A stretch of DNA of 64,000 nt from an uncultured Alphaproteobacteria bacterium (lineage in GTDB: Bacteria > Pseudomonadota > Alphaproteobacteria > SP197), in the NCBI GenBank assembly GCA_958295695.1, contig OY282363.1:1431403-1495402 (forward strand), written 5' to 3'. Both the position numbers and the translations under genes were made by a program. The notes below the pieces were generated by a model, which did not search any database, was not told the DNA's origin, and saw only the letters and a list, made by a program, of their open reading frames with translations. Below, piece after piece: positions 26,659 to 42,791 of this stretch; position 1 is the stretch's first letter, and each line of letters opens with the position of its first letter.

Positions 26659-27189
26659 ATGGCGCAGCGTTGGTACATCGTCCACTGCTACTCCGGTTTC
26701 GAGAAGAAGGTCGCGCAATCGGTCATGGAGCAGGCGGAGAACCAGGGGATGGGCGAGATGTTCGACAACGTGCTCGTGCCGTCCGAGGAGGTCGTCGAGA
26801 TGCGCGGCGGCAAGAAGGTGTCGTCGGAGCGCAAGTTCTTCCCCGGCTACGTGCTGGTGAGGATGGAGATGACGGACCAGACATGGCACTTGGTCCGCAA
26901 CACGCCGAAAGTCACCGGGTTCCTCGGTTCGGGCAACAAGCCCATGCCGATTCCGGACTACGAGGCCGAGCGCGTGATGAACCAGGTGCAGGAGGGCGTC
27001 GAGCGGCCCAGGCCCTCGATCATCTTCGAGATCGGCGAGACCGTGCGCGTGGCCGACGGGCCGTTCACGTCGTTCAACGGCACGGTCCAGGAGGTGGACG
27101 AGGAGCGGGCGCGCCTGAAGGTGGCGGTGCCGATTTTCGGTCGCGCCACGCCGGTCGAGCTCGAGTACACCCAGGTCGAGAAGACCTGA
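26659..27189 (+). CDS. nusG: Transcription termination/antitermination protein NusG
   Basis: Binds the RNA polymerase clamp and links it to Rho or the ribosome. The 176-residue protein has the NGN domain ([43 protein letters not shown]) and a C-terminal KOW domain ([20 protein letters not shown]). It is 6 bases after secE and probably co-transcribed with it. Confidence 0.97.
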   Translation: MAQRWYIVHCYSGFEKKVAQSVMEQAENQGMGEMFDNVLVPSEEVVEMRGGKKVSSERKFFPGYVLVRMEMTDQTWHLVRNTPKVTGFLGSGNKPMPIPDYEAERVMNQVQEGVERPRPSIIFEIGETVRVADGPFTSFNGTVQEVDEERARLKVAVPIFGRATPVELEYTQVEKT

Positions 27190-27254
27190 GGCGGGATCGG
27201 AAAACGGGCCGCGGCGTCGGGCGCGTCGGCGGTCCCCAGACGGGACATCGAAGG

Positions 27255-27683
27255 ATGGCGAAGAAGGTCGCAGGATACATCAAGCTCACGGTGCCCGCGG
27301 GCGCCGCCAACCCGTCGCCGCCCATCGGTCCGGCGCTGGGCCAGCGCGGCCTCAACATCATGGAGTTTTGCAAGGCCTTCAACGCCGCGACGCAGAACTT
27401 CGACCAGGGCACGCCCATCCCGACCGTGATCACGGCCTATGCCGACCGCACCTTCAGTTTCGCGACCAAGACGCCGCCGGCGTCCTGGTTCATCCAGAAG
27501 GCGGCCGGCGTCCAGAAGGGCGGCCAGACCCCGGGTCGCGCCTCGGTCGGCTCGTTGAGCATGGCCCAGGTGCGCGAGATCGCCGAAACGAAGATGCCCG
27601 ATCTCAACGCCAACGATGTCGAGGCCGCATCCAGGATCGTTGCCGGGACGGCGCGTTCCATGGGCGTCACGGTAAGGGAGTAG
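27255..27683 (+). CDS. rplK: 50S ribosomal protein L11
   Basis: Forms the GTPase-associated centre with 23S rRNA and is needed for stringent activation of RelA/Rsh. The 142-residue protein has the methylated N-terminal [16 protein letters not shown], the proline-rich hinge [16 protein letters not shown] and the RNA-binding C-terminal domain ([16 protein letters not shown]). The start is ATG at 27255. rplA follows 4 bases later. Confidence 0.97.
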   Translation: MAKKVAGYIKLTVPAGAANPSPPIGPALGQRGLNIMEFCKAFNAATQNFDQGTPIPTVITAYADRTFSFATKTPPASWFIQKAAGVQKGGQTPGRASVGSLSMAQVREIAETKMPDLNANDVEAASRIVAGTARSMGVTVRE

Positions 27684-27687
27684 GCGG

Positions 27688-28386
27688 ATGGCCAGGACCG
27701 GCAAGCGCCTCGCGGGCGCCTACGAAGGCGTCGACCGCGAGAAGAACTACAGCCTCGGCGAGGCGATCGCGGCGGTGAGGGGCCGGGCGTCCGCGAAGTT
27801 CGACGAGACCATCGAGATCTCGCTGAACCTCAACGTCGACCCGCGCCACGCCGACCAGATGGTCCGCGGCGTCGTCAGCCTGCCCCATGGCACGGGCCGT
27901 TCGATCCGCGTCGCCGTGTTCGCGAAGGACGCCAAGGCCGACGAGGCGCGCCAGGCGGGCGCCGATACGGTCGGCGCGGAGGACCTCGCCGAGAGAGTCC
28001 GGAAGGGTGAGATCGACTTCGACCGCTGCATAGCGACGCCGGACATGATGCCGGTCGTCGGCCGCCTCGGCAAGATCCTGGGCCCGCGCGGCCTGATGCC
28101 GAACCCGAAGCTGGGCACGGTCACGCCCGATGTTGCCGCCGCGGTGGGCGCCGCCAAGGCCGGTCAGGTCGAATACCGTGTCGAGAAGGCCGGAATCATC
28201 CATGCCGGCGTCGGCAAGGCGAGCTTCGGCGAGGCCCAGATCGCGGACAACATCCGCGCGCTGGTGGACGCGGTCGTCAAGGCCAAGCCGTCGGTCGTGA
28301 AGGGAACCTACATGAAGCGCGCGACGCTGAGCTCCACGATGGGGCCGGGCGTGCGCGTCGACACGCAGAGCTTCGCGTCCGCCTAG
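27688..28386 (+). CDS. rplA: 50S ribosomal protein L1
   Basis: L1-stalk protein that helps release deacylated tRNA and, in many bacteria, represses its own rplKA mRNA. The 232-residue protein has the signature [25 protein letters not shown] and the [15 protein letters not shown]-terminal block. The start is ATG at 27688. Confidence 0.97.
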   Translation: MARTGKRLAGAYEGVDREKNYSLGEAIAAVRGRASAKFDETIEISLNLNVDPRHADQMVRGVVSLPHGTGRSIRVAVFAKDAKADEARQAGADTVGAEDLAERVRKGEIDFDRCIATPDMMPVVGRLGKILGPRGLMPNPKLGTVTPDVAAAVGAAKAGQVEYRVEKAGIIHAGVGKASFGEAQIADNIRALVDAVVKAKPSVVKGTYMKRATLSSTMGPGVRVDTQSFASA

Positions 28387-28657
28387 CGCCGGCCGTGAGC
28401 GGGCGGCCTCGGCCGTCCGGCGATGCGCCCGCCGCATCGCGCCCCTGTCCGAGATTGCCGGTGTCCTTCGGGACCCAAGGGACGCAAGCCGCCGGCATGA
28501 GACGGGAGAAGAGCCGAGCCATGGGGCCGCGGGGCCGCGTGGCGGGGCCAGGCTTCCGGGGCAGGACCCGAACGCCCGGACCGATCCGGTCCGGGCGGAC
28601 GCCGAACCGGATCGGTGGGGGCAAGGCCCCATCGTTCCGATCTGACGGAGGACATCC
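28387..28657 (+). promoter_or_regulatory. rplJ leader (L10 leader candidate) with a perfect hairpin
   Basis: A 271-base noncoding gap between rplA and rplJ, where proteobacteria carry the L10 leader that binds the L10-L12 complex and represses rplJL. It contains an 11-base perfect inverted repeat with a 3-base loop at 28573-28597 (arms CGCCCGGACCG and CGGTCCGGGCG). I cannot draw the full L10-leader fold by eye, so the assignment rests on position and on this hairpin. A promoter for rplJL-rpoBC may also lie here. Confidence 0.45.
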
Positions 28658-29176
28658 GTGGAGCGGTCCAGGAAAGAGCAGATCGTCGAGGAGCTGCATG
28701 GCGCGTTCAACGAGGCCGGCATGGTCGTCGTGACGCATCAGAACGGTCTCACCGTCGCCGAGGCGACCGAGCTGCGTCGCTCGATGCGCGGCGCGGGCGC
28801 GCGCTTCAAGGTGACCAAGAACCGGCTGGCCCTGCATGCGCTCGGCGGCACCCCCTACGAGGGTTTGCGGGATTTCTTCGCCGGGCCGACCGCCATCGCC
28901 ACCTCCGCCGATCCCATCGCCGCCGCCAGGGCGACCGTCGACTACGCCGGGAAGAACGAGAAACTCGTCGTGATCGGCGGGGCCATGGGCGAGACGGTGC
29001 TGGACGCCGACGGCGTCAGGCGGCTGGCCTCCCTGCCGTCGCTCGACGAGTTGCGGGCGAGGCTGGTCGGACTCCTGCAAGCCCCGGCGACCAAGGTCGC
29101 CGGCGTGCTGCAGGCTCCCGCCGGCCAGTTGGCGAGGGTGCTCTCCGCCTACGCCGAAACGGGCGCGGACGGCTGA
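28658..29176 (+). CDS. rplJ: 50S ribosomal protein L10
   Basis: Base of the L7/L12 stalk. The 172-residue protein has MERSRKEQIVEELHGAF, the VTHQNGLTVAEATELRRSMR block, FKVTKNRLA for rRNA contact and a C-terminal helix that holds L12 dimers. The start is GTG at 28658, preceded by ACGGAGGAC. It is expected to regulate translation through its leader. Confidence 0.97.
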   Translation: MERSRKEQIVEELHGAFNEAGMVVVTHQNGLTVAEATELRRSMRGAGARFKVTKNRLALHALGGTPYEGLRDFFAGPTAIATSADPIAAARATVDYAGKNEKLVVIGGAMGETVLDADGVRRLASLPSLDELRARLVGLLQAPATKVAGVLQAPAGQLARVLSAYAETGADG

Positions 29177-29227
29177 TCCGGTTCGGAACGACACATCCCC
29201 ATCTACGTGACCCTGGAGCAACGACAC

Positions 29228-29605
29228 ATGACCGATCTGGAAAAACTGGTCGATGAACTCTCCTCCCTGACCGTCATCGAGGCCGCCGAGCTCTCGAAGA
29301 TGCTCGAGGAGAAATGGGGCGTAAGCGCCGCCGCGCCCGTGGTGGTCGCCGCCGTTCCGGGCGGCGACGACGCGGGCGCGGCCGAGGAGGAGCAGACCGA
29401 GTTCGACGTCGTCCTCGCCGGTTTCGGCGACAACAAGATCGCCGTCATCAAGGAGGTGCGCGCCATCACCGGCCTCGGTCTCAAGGAGGCCAAGGAGCTG
29501 GTCGAGGGCGCGCCCAGGCCGATCAAGGAAGCCGTCGGCAAGGACGAGGCCGCCGAGCTCAGGAAGAAGCTCGAGGGCGCCGGCGCGTCCGTGGAGGTCA
29601 AATAG
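29228..29605 (+). CDS. rplL: 50S ribosomal protein L7/L12
   Basis: Flexible stalk protein that recruits translation GTPases. The 125-residue protein has the N-terminal dimer helix ([20 protein letters not shown]), an Ala/Val/Gly hinge and the C-terminal domain with [23 protein letters not shown]. The ATG at 29228 has GGAGCAACG upstream. It is 51 bases after rplJ. Confidence 0.97.
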   Translation: MTDLEKLVDELSSLTVIEAAELSKMLEEKWGVSAAAPVVVAAVPGGDDAGAAEEEQTEFDVVLAGFGDNKIAVIKEVRAITGLGLKEAKELVEGAPRPIKEAVGKDEAAELRKKLEGAGASVEVK

Positions 29606-29818
29606 CGTGCGGCCGGAACGCCGCGCCGGCGACGGTCGCGGCGGACCCGGTCCCGCGGCGTTTCGGGCGCGGTCGCCGGCGCCGGTCTCGATCCGGCGGC
29701 GGCGACCGCGCTGTCGGCGTCGGCTAGAGGTCCGGCGCGGCGGCGCGCTCCGTGACGGCCCGGCCGGCCGTCGGCCCGCGGCTCCGCGCGGGCGAGATGC
29801 GAAAACGAAGGTGGTGGC
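29606..29818. other. rplL-rpoB spacer
   Basis: A 213-base, very GC-rich noncoding gap. In other proteobacteria this spacer carries an attenuator and an RNase III site. Several short GC inverted repeats are present (for example GGCCCGGCCGGCCGTCGGCCC near 29757), but I cannot single out one structure. Confidence 0.3.
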
Positions 29819-33934
<4,116 letters not shown>

Positions 33935-33972
33935 GTTCCATCTCCGCTCTGGAGAGGTCAAGGAGAGACGGC

Positions 33973-38157
<4,185 letters not shown>

Positions 38158-38236
38158 GACCGTCCCCCTTCGGCAAGCTCGGGACAGGTTTTCGATACGC
38201 GCCCCTACGGGGTGCCGTCCGGGGTGAGGGAGAAGT
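38158..38236. repeat. Dispersed repeat family B, directly after rpoC
   Basis: Begins at the rpoC stop: GTCCCC-TTCGGCAAGCTC-GGGAC hairpin, then TTTTCGATACGCG and CCGGGGTGAGGGAGAAG. The GTCCC/GGGAC stem could terminate the rpoBC transcript, though no T tract follows. It marks the border between the housekeeping block and an accessory stretch. Confidence 0.55.
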
Positions 38237-38340
38237 TGGGTCTCGGCAAATGCAATGGCCCCGACGGCGGGCCGAAACGGCTGGACGGCCGGCCCGGCGC
38301 CCGGCGAGACTGGAGCCGTCTCAAGCCGGAAAACGACGCG

Positions 38341-40632
38341 ATGCCCGAGCGGGTGCCCGAGGAACACCGCGGCGACGTCTGGCCCGCCGCGACGCCGGCG
38401 GGCGACCGCGCGCTCTATGGCCACGTCGCGGTCGCGCCGGACGCGCCCGTCGAGGCCCGCAGCCGCCGGACCTTCACGCTGACCTATACGTGCGGCCGCT
38501 TCGGGATCGACGGCGGCGGCGGACTCAAGTTCGTGTTCCGGTTCTCGACCGACTGGGGCCTCCTGCAAGCCGACGATCCCGGCGCCGGGAACTATGTGAG
38601 CGCGACCAACAGCCGCGGCCTGCCGTTGCGCGTGACCTACGACCCCGGCGGCCACACCCGTCCCTGGTACCAAGCGCTCCACGTCCTGATGCCCCACGGC
38701 CACCTCGACGAGGGCGACACGATCGCCGTGGCGCTGGGCGACACGAGCGGCGGCTCGCCGGGCGTGACGGTGCAGTCCTGCGCCGAGCGGGACTTCCGCT
38801 TCACGACCTTGGTCGACGTGGCGGCGACGGGGCTCTACGCGCCGGTCGCCGAGAGCCCCGTGGTGCCGGTCGTCGCGGGCGATGTCGACCGCTGGCATGC
38901 GGTGCTGCCGAGCCTGCGCCGGCCCGGAGAGCCCTTCCGGTTCGGGCTGCGCGCCGAGGACCGGTGGGGCAATCCGACGCCGAGGGCGTCCGAGGACCTG
39001 ATACTGCGCCCCAGCCTGCCGGTCCGGGGATTGCCCGAACGCTTCGCCTACGGCCGGGGGATCGAGGCGCACGCCTTCGACGGTCTCGTTGTCGAGGAGG
39101 AGGGCGTGCTGCGGATCGAGGTGCGCGACGACGAGGGAGCCCGGCTCGCCCGGTCGTCGCCCATGATCGTGCGGCGCGGGGACGTCGCGGGATGGTGGGC
39201 CGATCTTCATGGCCAAAGCGGCGAGTCGGTCGGCATCAACACGGCGCGGCACTACTTCCAGTTCTCGCGCGACACCGCCTTCCTCGACGCCGGCAGCCAC
39301 CAGGCCAACGACTTCCAGGTCAACAACGCCTTCTGGAAGCACCTCAACGCGCTCACGGCGGCCTTCGACGAGGACGACCGCTTCGTCGCCTATCCGGGCT
39401 ACGAGTGGTCGGCGAACACCCCTCTCGGCGGCGACCGGAACGTCTACTTCCGCGAGGAAGGACAGCGGATCCACCGTTCGTCGCACGCCCTGCTGCCGGA
39501 CCGCTCGGACATCGACACCGACGCCCACGACGCGCCCGCGCTGTTCGCCGCGCTGAAAGGCAAAGACGCCGTGGTGTTCGCCCATGTCGGCGGCCGCTGG
39601 GCCGACCTGACGCGGGGCCACGACGGCCGGCTGGAGACGGCGGTCGAAATCCACTCCGCCTGGGGCACGTTCGAGTGGCTGATGGCCGACGCCTTCAGGC
39701 TGGGCCTGCGCATGGGCGTCGTCGCCAACAGCGACGGCCACAAGGGGCGGCCGGGGGCCAGCCATCCCGGCGCGTCCCAGTTCGCCGCTTACGGCGGGCT
39801 GACCTGCTTGCTCGCGCCGGAACTCACCCGCGACGCGCTCTTCGATTGCCTGCGGCGGCGGCGGCATTTCGCGACCACCGGAAGCCGGATGCACCTCGAC
39901 GTGGCCGTGGGCTGCGAGGAGGGCCTGACGGTCTGGTCGCGCGATCCCGCCGTGTACGGCGACGCGGAGGCCGAGGCCGCCGAGACCGCCGACATGGGCG
40001 CGATCGTGACCTGCGCCGGCCCGGCGGCGCGCCTGTCCTTCGCGGTGGAGGCCGCCTCGCCGGTCGAGAAGGTGGAGGTGCGCAACGGCGCCGAGACGGT
40101 CGAGGTGCTGCGTCCCTACGGACCCGGCGACCTGGGACCGCGGCTGCTGGTGCGCATGAGCGGCGCCGAGCGGCGCGGCAAGGGGGCGCTGTGCCGGTGG
40201 CGGGGCGAGGCGGTGCTGGACGGCGCGGCGATCGCCGGCTTCCGTCCGGTGTGCGCCTGGAACCCGGAGCTGCCCTGCGAGCGGATGGACGCCCACCGGG
40301 TCGTCTTCGAGGCCCGGACGGCCGGCAACATGACCGGGTTCGACCTGGAGCTCGAGGAGACCGGGGCCGGGCGCATCACGGTCGACACCGGCCACGGGAC
40401 GGTCGCCGCCGACCTGTCCGGCATCGGCTGGGCCGACCGTGTCACGCTGCTCGGCGGTCTCGACCGCCGGCTGCGGATCGCGCGCGCGCCGAGCCCGAAT
40501 CCGCACCTCGCCTTCTCGGGCTCCGCGAGCGTGCCGCTCGGGGCCGGCCGGGACAACCCCTTGTGGATCTGCGTGACCACCGAGGACGGCCACCAGGCGT
40601 GGAGCAGCCCGATCTACGCGATCGCTCCTTGA
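38341..40632 (+). CDS. DUF3604 protein, PHP-like metal-dependent hydrolase
   Basis: A 763-residue protein of the DUF3604 family, whose members look like PHP-type phosphoesterases. Possible metal ligands are in DLHGQSGESVG (about 297), YEWSANTPLGGDRNVYF, AVEIHSAWGTFEW and VANSDGHKGRPG. The first 290 residues are beta-rich and the C-terminal 200 also look like a beta sandwich. No signal peptide is seen, so it is probably cytoplasmic. The start is ATG at 38341; an open frame to 38212 runs through the repeat. Substrate and role are unknown. It stands between rpoC and a converging toxin-antitoxin pair. Confidence 0.78.
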   Translation: MPERVPEEHRGDVWPAATPAGDRALYGHVAVAPDAPVEARSRRTFTLTYTCGRFGIDGGGGLKFVFRFSTDWGLLQADDPGAGNYVSATNSRGLPLRVTYDPGGHTRPWYQALHVLMPHGHLDEGDTIAVALGDTSGGSPGVTVQSCAERDFRFTTLVDVAATGLYAPVAESPVVPVVAGDVDRWHAVLPSLRRPGEPFRFGLRAEDRWGNPTPRASEDLILRPSLPVRGLPERFAYGRGIEAHAFDGLVVEEEGVLRIEVRDDEGARLARSSPMIVRRGDVAGWWADLHGQSGESVGINTARHYFQFSRDTAFLDAGSHQANDFQVNNAFWKHLNALTAAFDEDDRFVAYPGYEWSANTPLGGDRNVYFREEGQRIHRSSHALLPDRSDIDTDAHDAPALFAALKGKDAVVFAHVGGRWADLTRGHDGRLETAVEIHSAWGTFEWLMADAFRLGLRMGVVANSDGHKGRPGASHPGASQFAAYGGLTCLLAPELTRDALFDCLRRRRHFATTGSRMHLDVAVGCEEGLTVWSRDPAVYGDAEAEAAETADMGAIVTCAGPAARLSFAVEAASPVEKVEVRNGAETVEVLRPYGPGDLGPRLLVRMSGAERRGKGALCRWRGEAVLDGAAIAGFRPVCAWNPELPCERMDAHRVVFEARTAGNMTGFDLELEETGAGRITVDTGHGTVAADLSGIGWADRVTLLGGLDRRLRIARAPSPNPHLAFSGSASVPLGAGRDNPLWICVTTEDGHQAWSSPIYAIAP

Positions 40633-40649
40633 AACCGCCGGCGTGGGAC

Positions 40650-41051
40650 TCAGGAGCGGTCCGGTTCGAAGATGGGGATGTCCATGGCGCGGGCGATGGC
40701 GTTCATCCGGCGGTCGTAGCTGGCGAGCGCGACCGTCTGGCCGCGATCGCGCAGGTATGCGCATGACGCCAGATGCAGTGCGTCGAGCGTGCGCGCGGCA
40801 ACCGGACCGGGAAAGGCGCCCAGCGCCCTTGCAAGCACCGGAGGGGAAAGCTCCAGCAGTGCGACCTGTCCGATCAGAGCGCGGGCGGCCTCGTCGTGGG
40901 ACTCGGCAAGCCCGCGCCCGTGCAGCCGGGTCCACAGCTCGTACTCCAGCAACCGGCTGGACACCAAGGTTTCATGCCAGAGCGAAGCCGGAGGGTGGCG
41001 GTCTTCCGTCAGGAGGTACGCGAGGGCGACGGACGTATCGAGGTAGATCAC
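40650..41051 (-). CDS. vapC: PIN-domain toxin, VapC family
   Basis: A 133-residue PIN-domain ribonuclease. The acidic residues expected at the metal site are present: Asp5 (YLDTS), Glu36/Glu38 in the second helix, Asp90 (TLDALH) and Asp113 (ASYDRRM). Such toxins cut tRNA or rRNA when the antitoxin is lost. The GTG start overlaps the antitoxin stop as GTGA, so translation is coupled. It converges with the DUF3604 gene across 17 bases. Confidence 0.88.
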   Translation of the reverse strand: MIYLDTSVALAYLLTEDRHPPASLWHETLVSSRLLEYELWTRLHGRGLAESHDEAARALIGQVALLELSPPVLARALGAFPGPVAARTLDALHLASCAYLRDRGQTVALASYDRRMNAIARAMDIPIFEPDRS

Positions 41052-41341
41052 CGCTCGCTTCTGTCCTCGTCCAGTTCGCCGAGGATCTCGCTCACCCGGG
41101 CGACAGGCGTTCCTCGCGGCGGCGGTCCCCGGGCGGGCAACGCCGGCGGCGTCAACCAGCCGCGACGCACCGCCTCGGCCAGGACCGCGTCCGCGAGAAC
41201 CGGACTCCGGGTTTCCCTCGGCGGGCCGATCTCCGCGACCACCCGGTCGCGGTCCGTCACCAGGACCGTTTCGCCGGACGCCGCCAGACGGACATACTCG
41301 CTCAACCGGCTGTTCAGCGCCTTGATCCCGACCGATCTCAT
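41048..41341 (-). CDS. vapB: Phd/YefM-type antitoxin of the VapBC pair
   Basis: A 97-residue antitoxin. The N-terminal half (VGIKALNSRLSEYVRLAASG, then ETVLVTDRDRVVAEIGPP) is a Phd/YefM DNA-binding fold; the second half is proline-rich and presumably wraps the toxin. The ATG at 41341 lies only 7 bases after a TACGTT -10 box, so the mRNA should be leaderless. A 24-base perfect palindrome sits in the promoter, a likely operator for autorepression by the toxin-antitoxin complex. Confidence 0.85.
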   Translation of the reverse strand: MRSVGIKALNSRLSEYVRLAASGETVLVTDRDRVVAEIGPPRETRSPVLADAVLAEAVRRGWLTPPALPARGPPPRGTPVARVSEILGELDEDRSER

Positions 41342-41348
41342 GAGCCGG

Positions 41349-41377
41349 AACGTAGCGACCGGTCGCTACGTTGTCAA
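41349..41377 (-). promoter_or_regulatory. vapBC promoter with palindromic operator
   Basis: On the minus strand TTGACA (41377-41372), a 17-base spacer and TACGTT (41354-41349). A perfect 24-base palindrome with half-site AACGTAGCGACC covers 41349-41372, that is the whole spacer and the -10 box. The predicted start site is the A of the antitoxin ATG. Confidence 0.72.
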
Positions 41378-41431
41378 TCGGCCCGTCGAAGAACCGGACG
41401 CGCCGTGATAGCCTGACCGAGGGAGAGGACG

Positions 41432-42292
41432 ATGTCCGAAGAGCTTGAGACCGCGGGGCCGAACGGCGAGCAGATCGAGTACTGGAGCGGCGAGGCCGGC
41501 GACAGGTGGGTCGCCGCGCGGGAGGCGCTCGACCCCGCGCTGGAGCCCTTCGGTCTGGCGGCCATGGACGCGGCCGGGGCGGGCCCGGGCGAACGGGCGA
41601 TCGACATCGGCTGCGGCTGCGGCGCGACGACGCTGGAGCTGGCGCGCCGGACAGGCCCGATGGGATCGGTCCTGGGAATCGACGTCTCGACGTCGATGCT
41701 GCGATGGGCGAGCGGACGGGCCGCCGCCGCGGGACGCCAGAATACGGTCTTCGTGAATGCCGACGCCTCGACCTACCGCTTCGAGGAGAAGGCCGCCGAC
41801 CTCGCCTACTCGCGCTTCGGCGTCATGTTCTTCGCCAATCCGGTCGAGGCCTTCGCCAACGTCCGGTCGGGTCTGAGACGCGGCGCGCGGCTCGGGTTCG
41901 TCTGCTGGAGGGCGCTCGAAAGGAACGTGTGGGTGAGCCTGCCCCGCGATATTGCCTTGCGGCACGTGCCGCCGCCCGAACCCAGGGACCCGTTCGCGCC
42001 GGGTCCGTTCGCCTTCGCCGATCCGGACCGGGTCGGACGTATCTTGGACGACGCCGGGTTTTCCGGAATCGATGTCGCGGCGCATGACGCCGCGATGCGC
42101 CAGTCCGGCTCGCTCGACGAGGCGGTCGGGTTCCTGGTCCGGTTCGGCCCCGCGTCGCGCCTGATCGCGGGGGCCGACGAGACCGTGAAGCGAGCCGTGG
42201 AGGACGAGGTGCGGCGGGCGGTCGCCGGGCTGCACGACGGCGGCGGCGTCGAACTGGACGCCGCCATGTGGATCGTGACGGCGCGGGCCTGA
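41432..42292 (+). CDS. Class I SAM-dependent methyltransferase
   Basis: A 286-residue protein similar to UbiE/COQ5-like methyltransferases: QIEYWSGEAGDRWVAAREALD at the start is typical of a group in alphaproteobacteria, followed by motif I AIDIGCGCGATTLELA, motif II VLGIDVSTSMLRWA and SRFGVMFFANPVEAFANV. The substrate is unknown. The start is ATG at 41432, about 90 bases from the divergent antitoxin gene. Confidence 0.82.
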   Translation: MSEELETAGPNGEQIEYWSGEAGDRWVAAREALDPALEPFGLAAMDAAGAGPGERAIDIGCGCGATTLELARRTGPMGSVLGIDVSTSMLRWASGRAAAAGRQNTVFVNADASTYRFEEKAADLAYSRFGVMFFANPVEAFANVRSGLRRGARLGFVCWRALERNVWVSLPRDIALRHVPPPEPRDPFAPGPFAFADPDRVGRILDDAGFSGIDVAAHDAAMRQSGSLDEAVGFLVRFGPASRLIAGADETVKRAVEDEVRRAVAGLHDGGGVELDAAMWIVTARA

Positions 42293-42295
42293 GAG

Positions 42296-42778
42296 TCAGC
42301 CCCCGTCCGTCAGGCAATCGAAGGCGCCGCCCGTCAGAAGCAGGACTTCCGTACCGGATGACGTGAAGCCCATGCGTCCGTAGACGGCCGCCGCGCCGTC
42401 GTTGGTCCGGTCGACCTCGAGCTTGAGGAAGGCCGCGCCGCGGTTCCGCGCCAGCGCCGCCATGTGTCCGAGGATGCGGCGGGCGTGGCCCCGGCCCCGC
42501 TCGCGCTCCGCCACGAAGAGGTCGAGCACGTAGACGCCCGGCCTGCCGAGCCAGGTGGAGAACACGGGATACCAAGTCGCCATGCCGACCGGCTCGCCGC
42601 CGCGCTCCAGCAGCTCGGCGAAGAGCGCCGGTGTGTCCGCGAACATCGCCCGGCGGATGTCCTCGACGGCGCCGGGCATGGCGGCGCGCGCGCCGACATG
42701 CGCCTCCAAGAGGACGACGAAGCCGTGGACCGTCGCTTCGTCGCCGGGGACGGCGGCGCGGAACGCGAGCCCGGTCAC
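42296..42778 (-). CDS. GNAT-family N-acetyltransferase
   Basis: A 160-residue GNAT protein. The acetyl-CoA pyrophosphate loop is RERGRGHARRILGHM and the fold's beta4/beta5 pair is VYVLDLFVAE and AFLKLEVDRTNDGAAAVYGRMGF. The substrate is unknown. The GTG at 42778 is 13 bases downstream of the MotB-like gene, so it may be the last gene of that operon. Confidence 0.82.
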   Translation of the reverse strand: MTGLAFRAAVPGDEATVHGFVVLLEAHVGARAAMPGAVEDIRRAMFADTPALFAELLERGGEPVGMATWYPVFSTWLGRPGVYVLDLFVAERERGRGHARRILGHMAALARNRGAAFLKLEVDRTNDGAAAVYGRMGFTSSGTEVLLLTGGAFDCLTDGG

Positions 42779-42791
42779 GGGGTCCGGCGCT

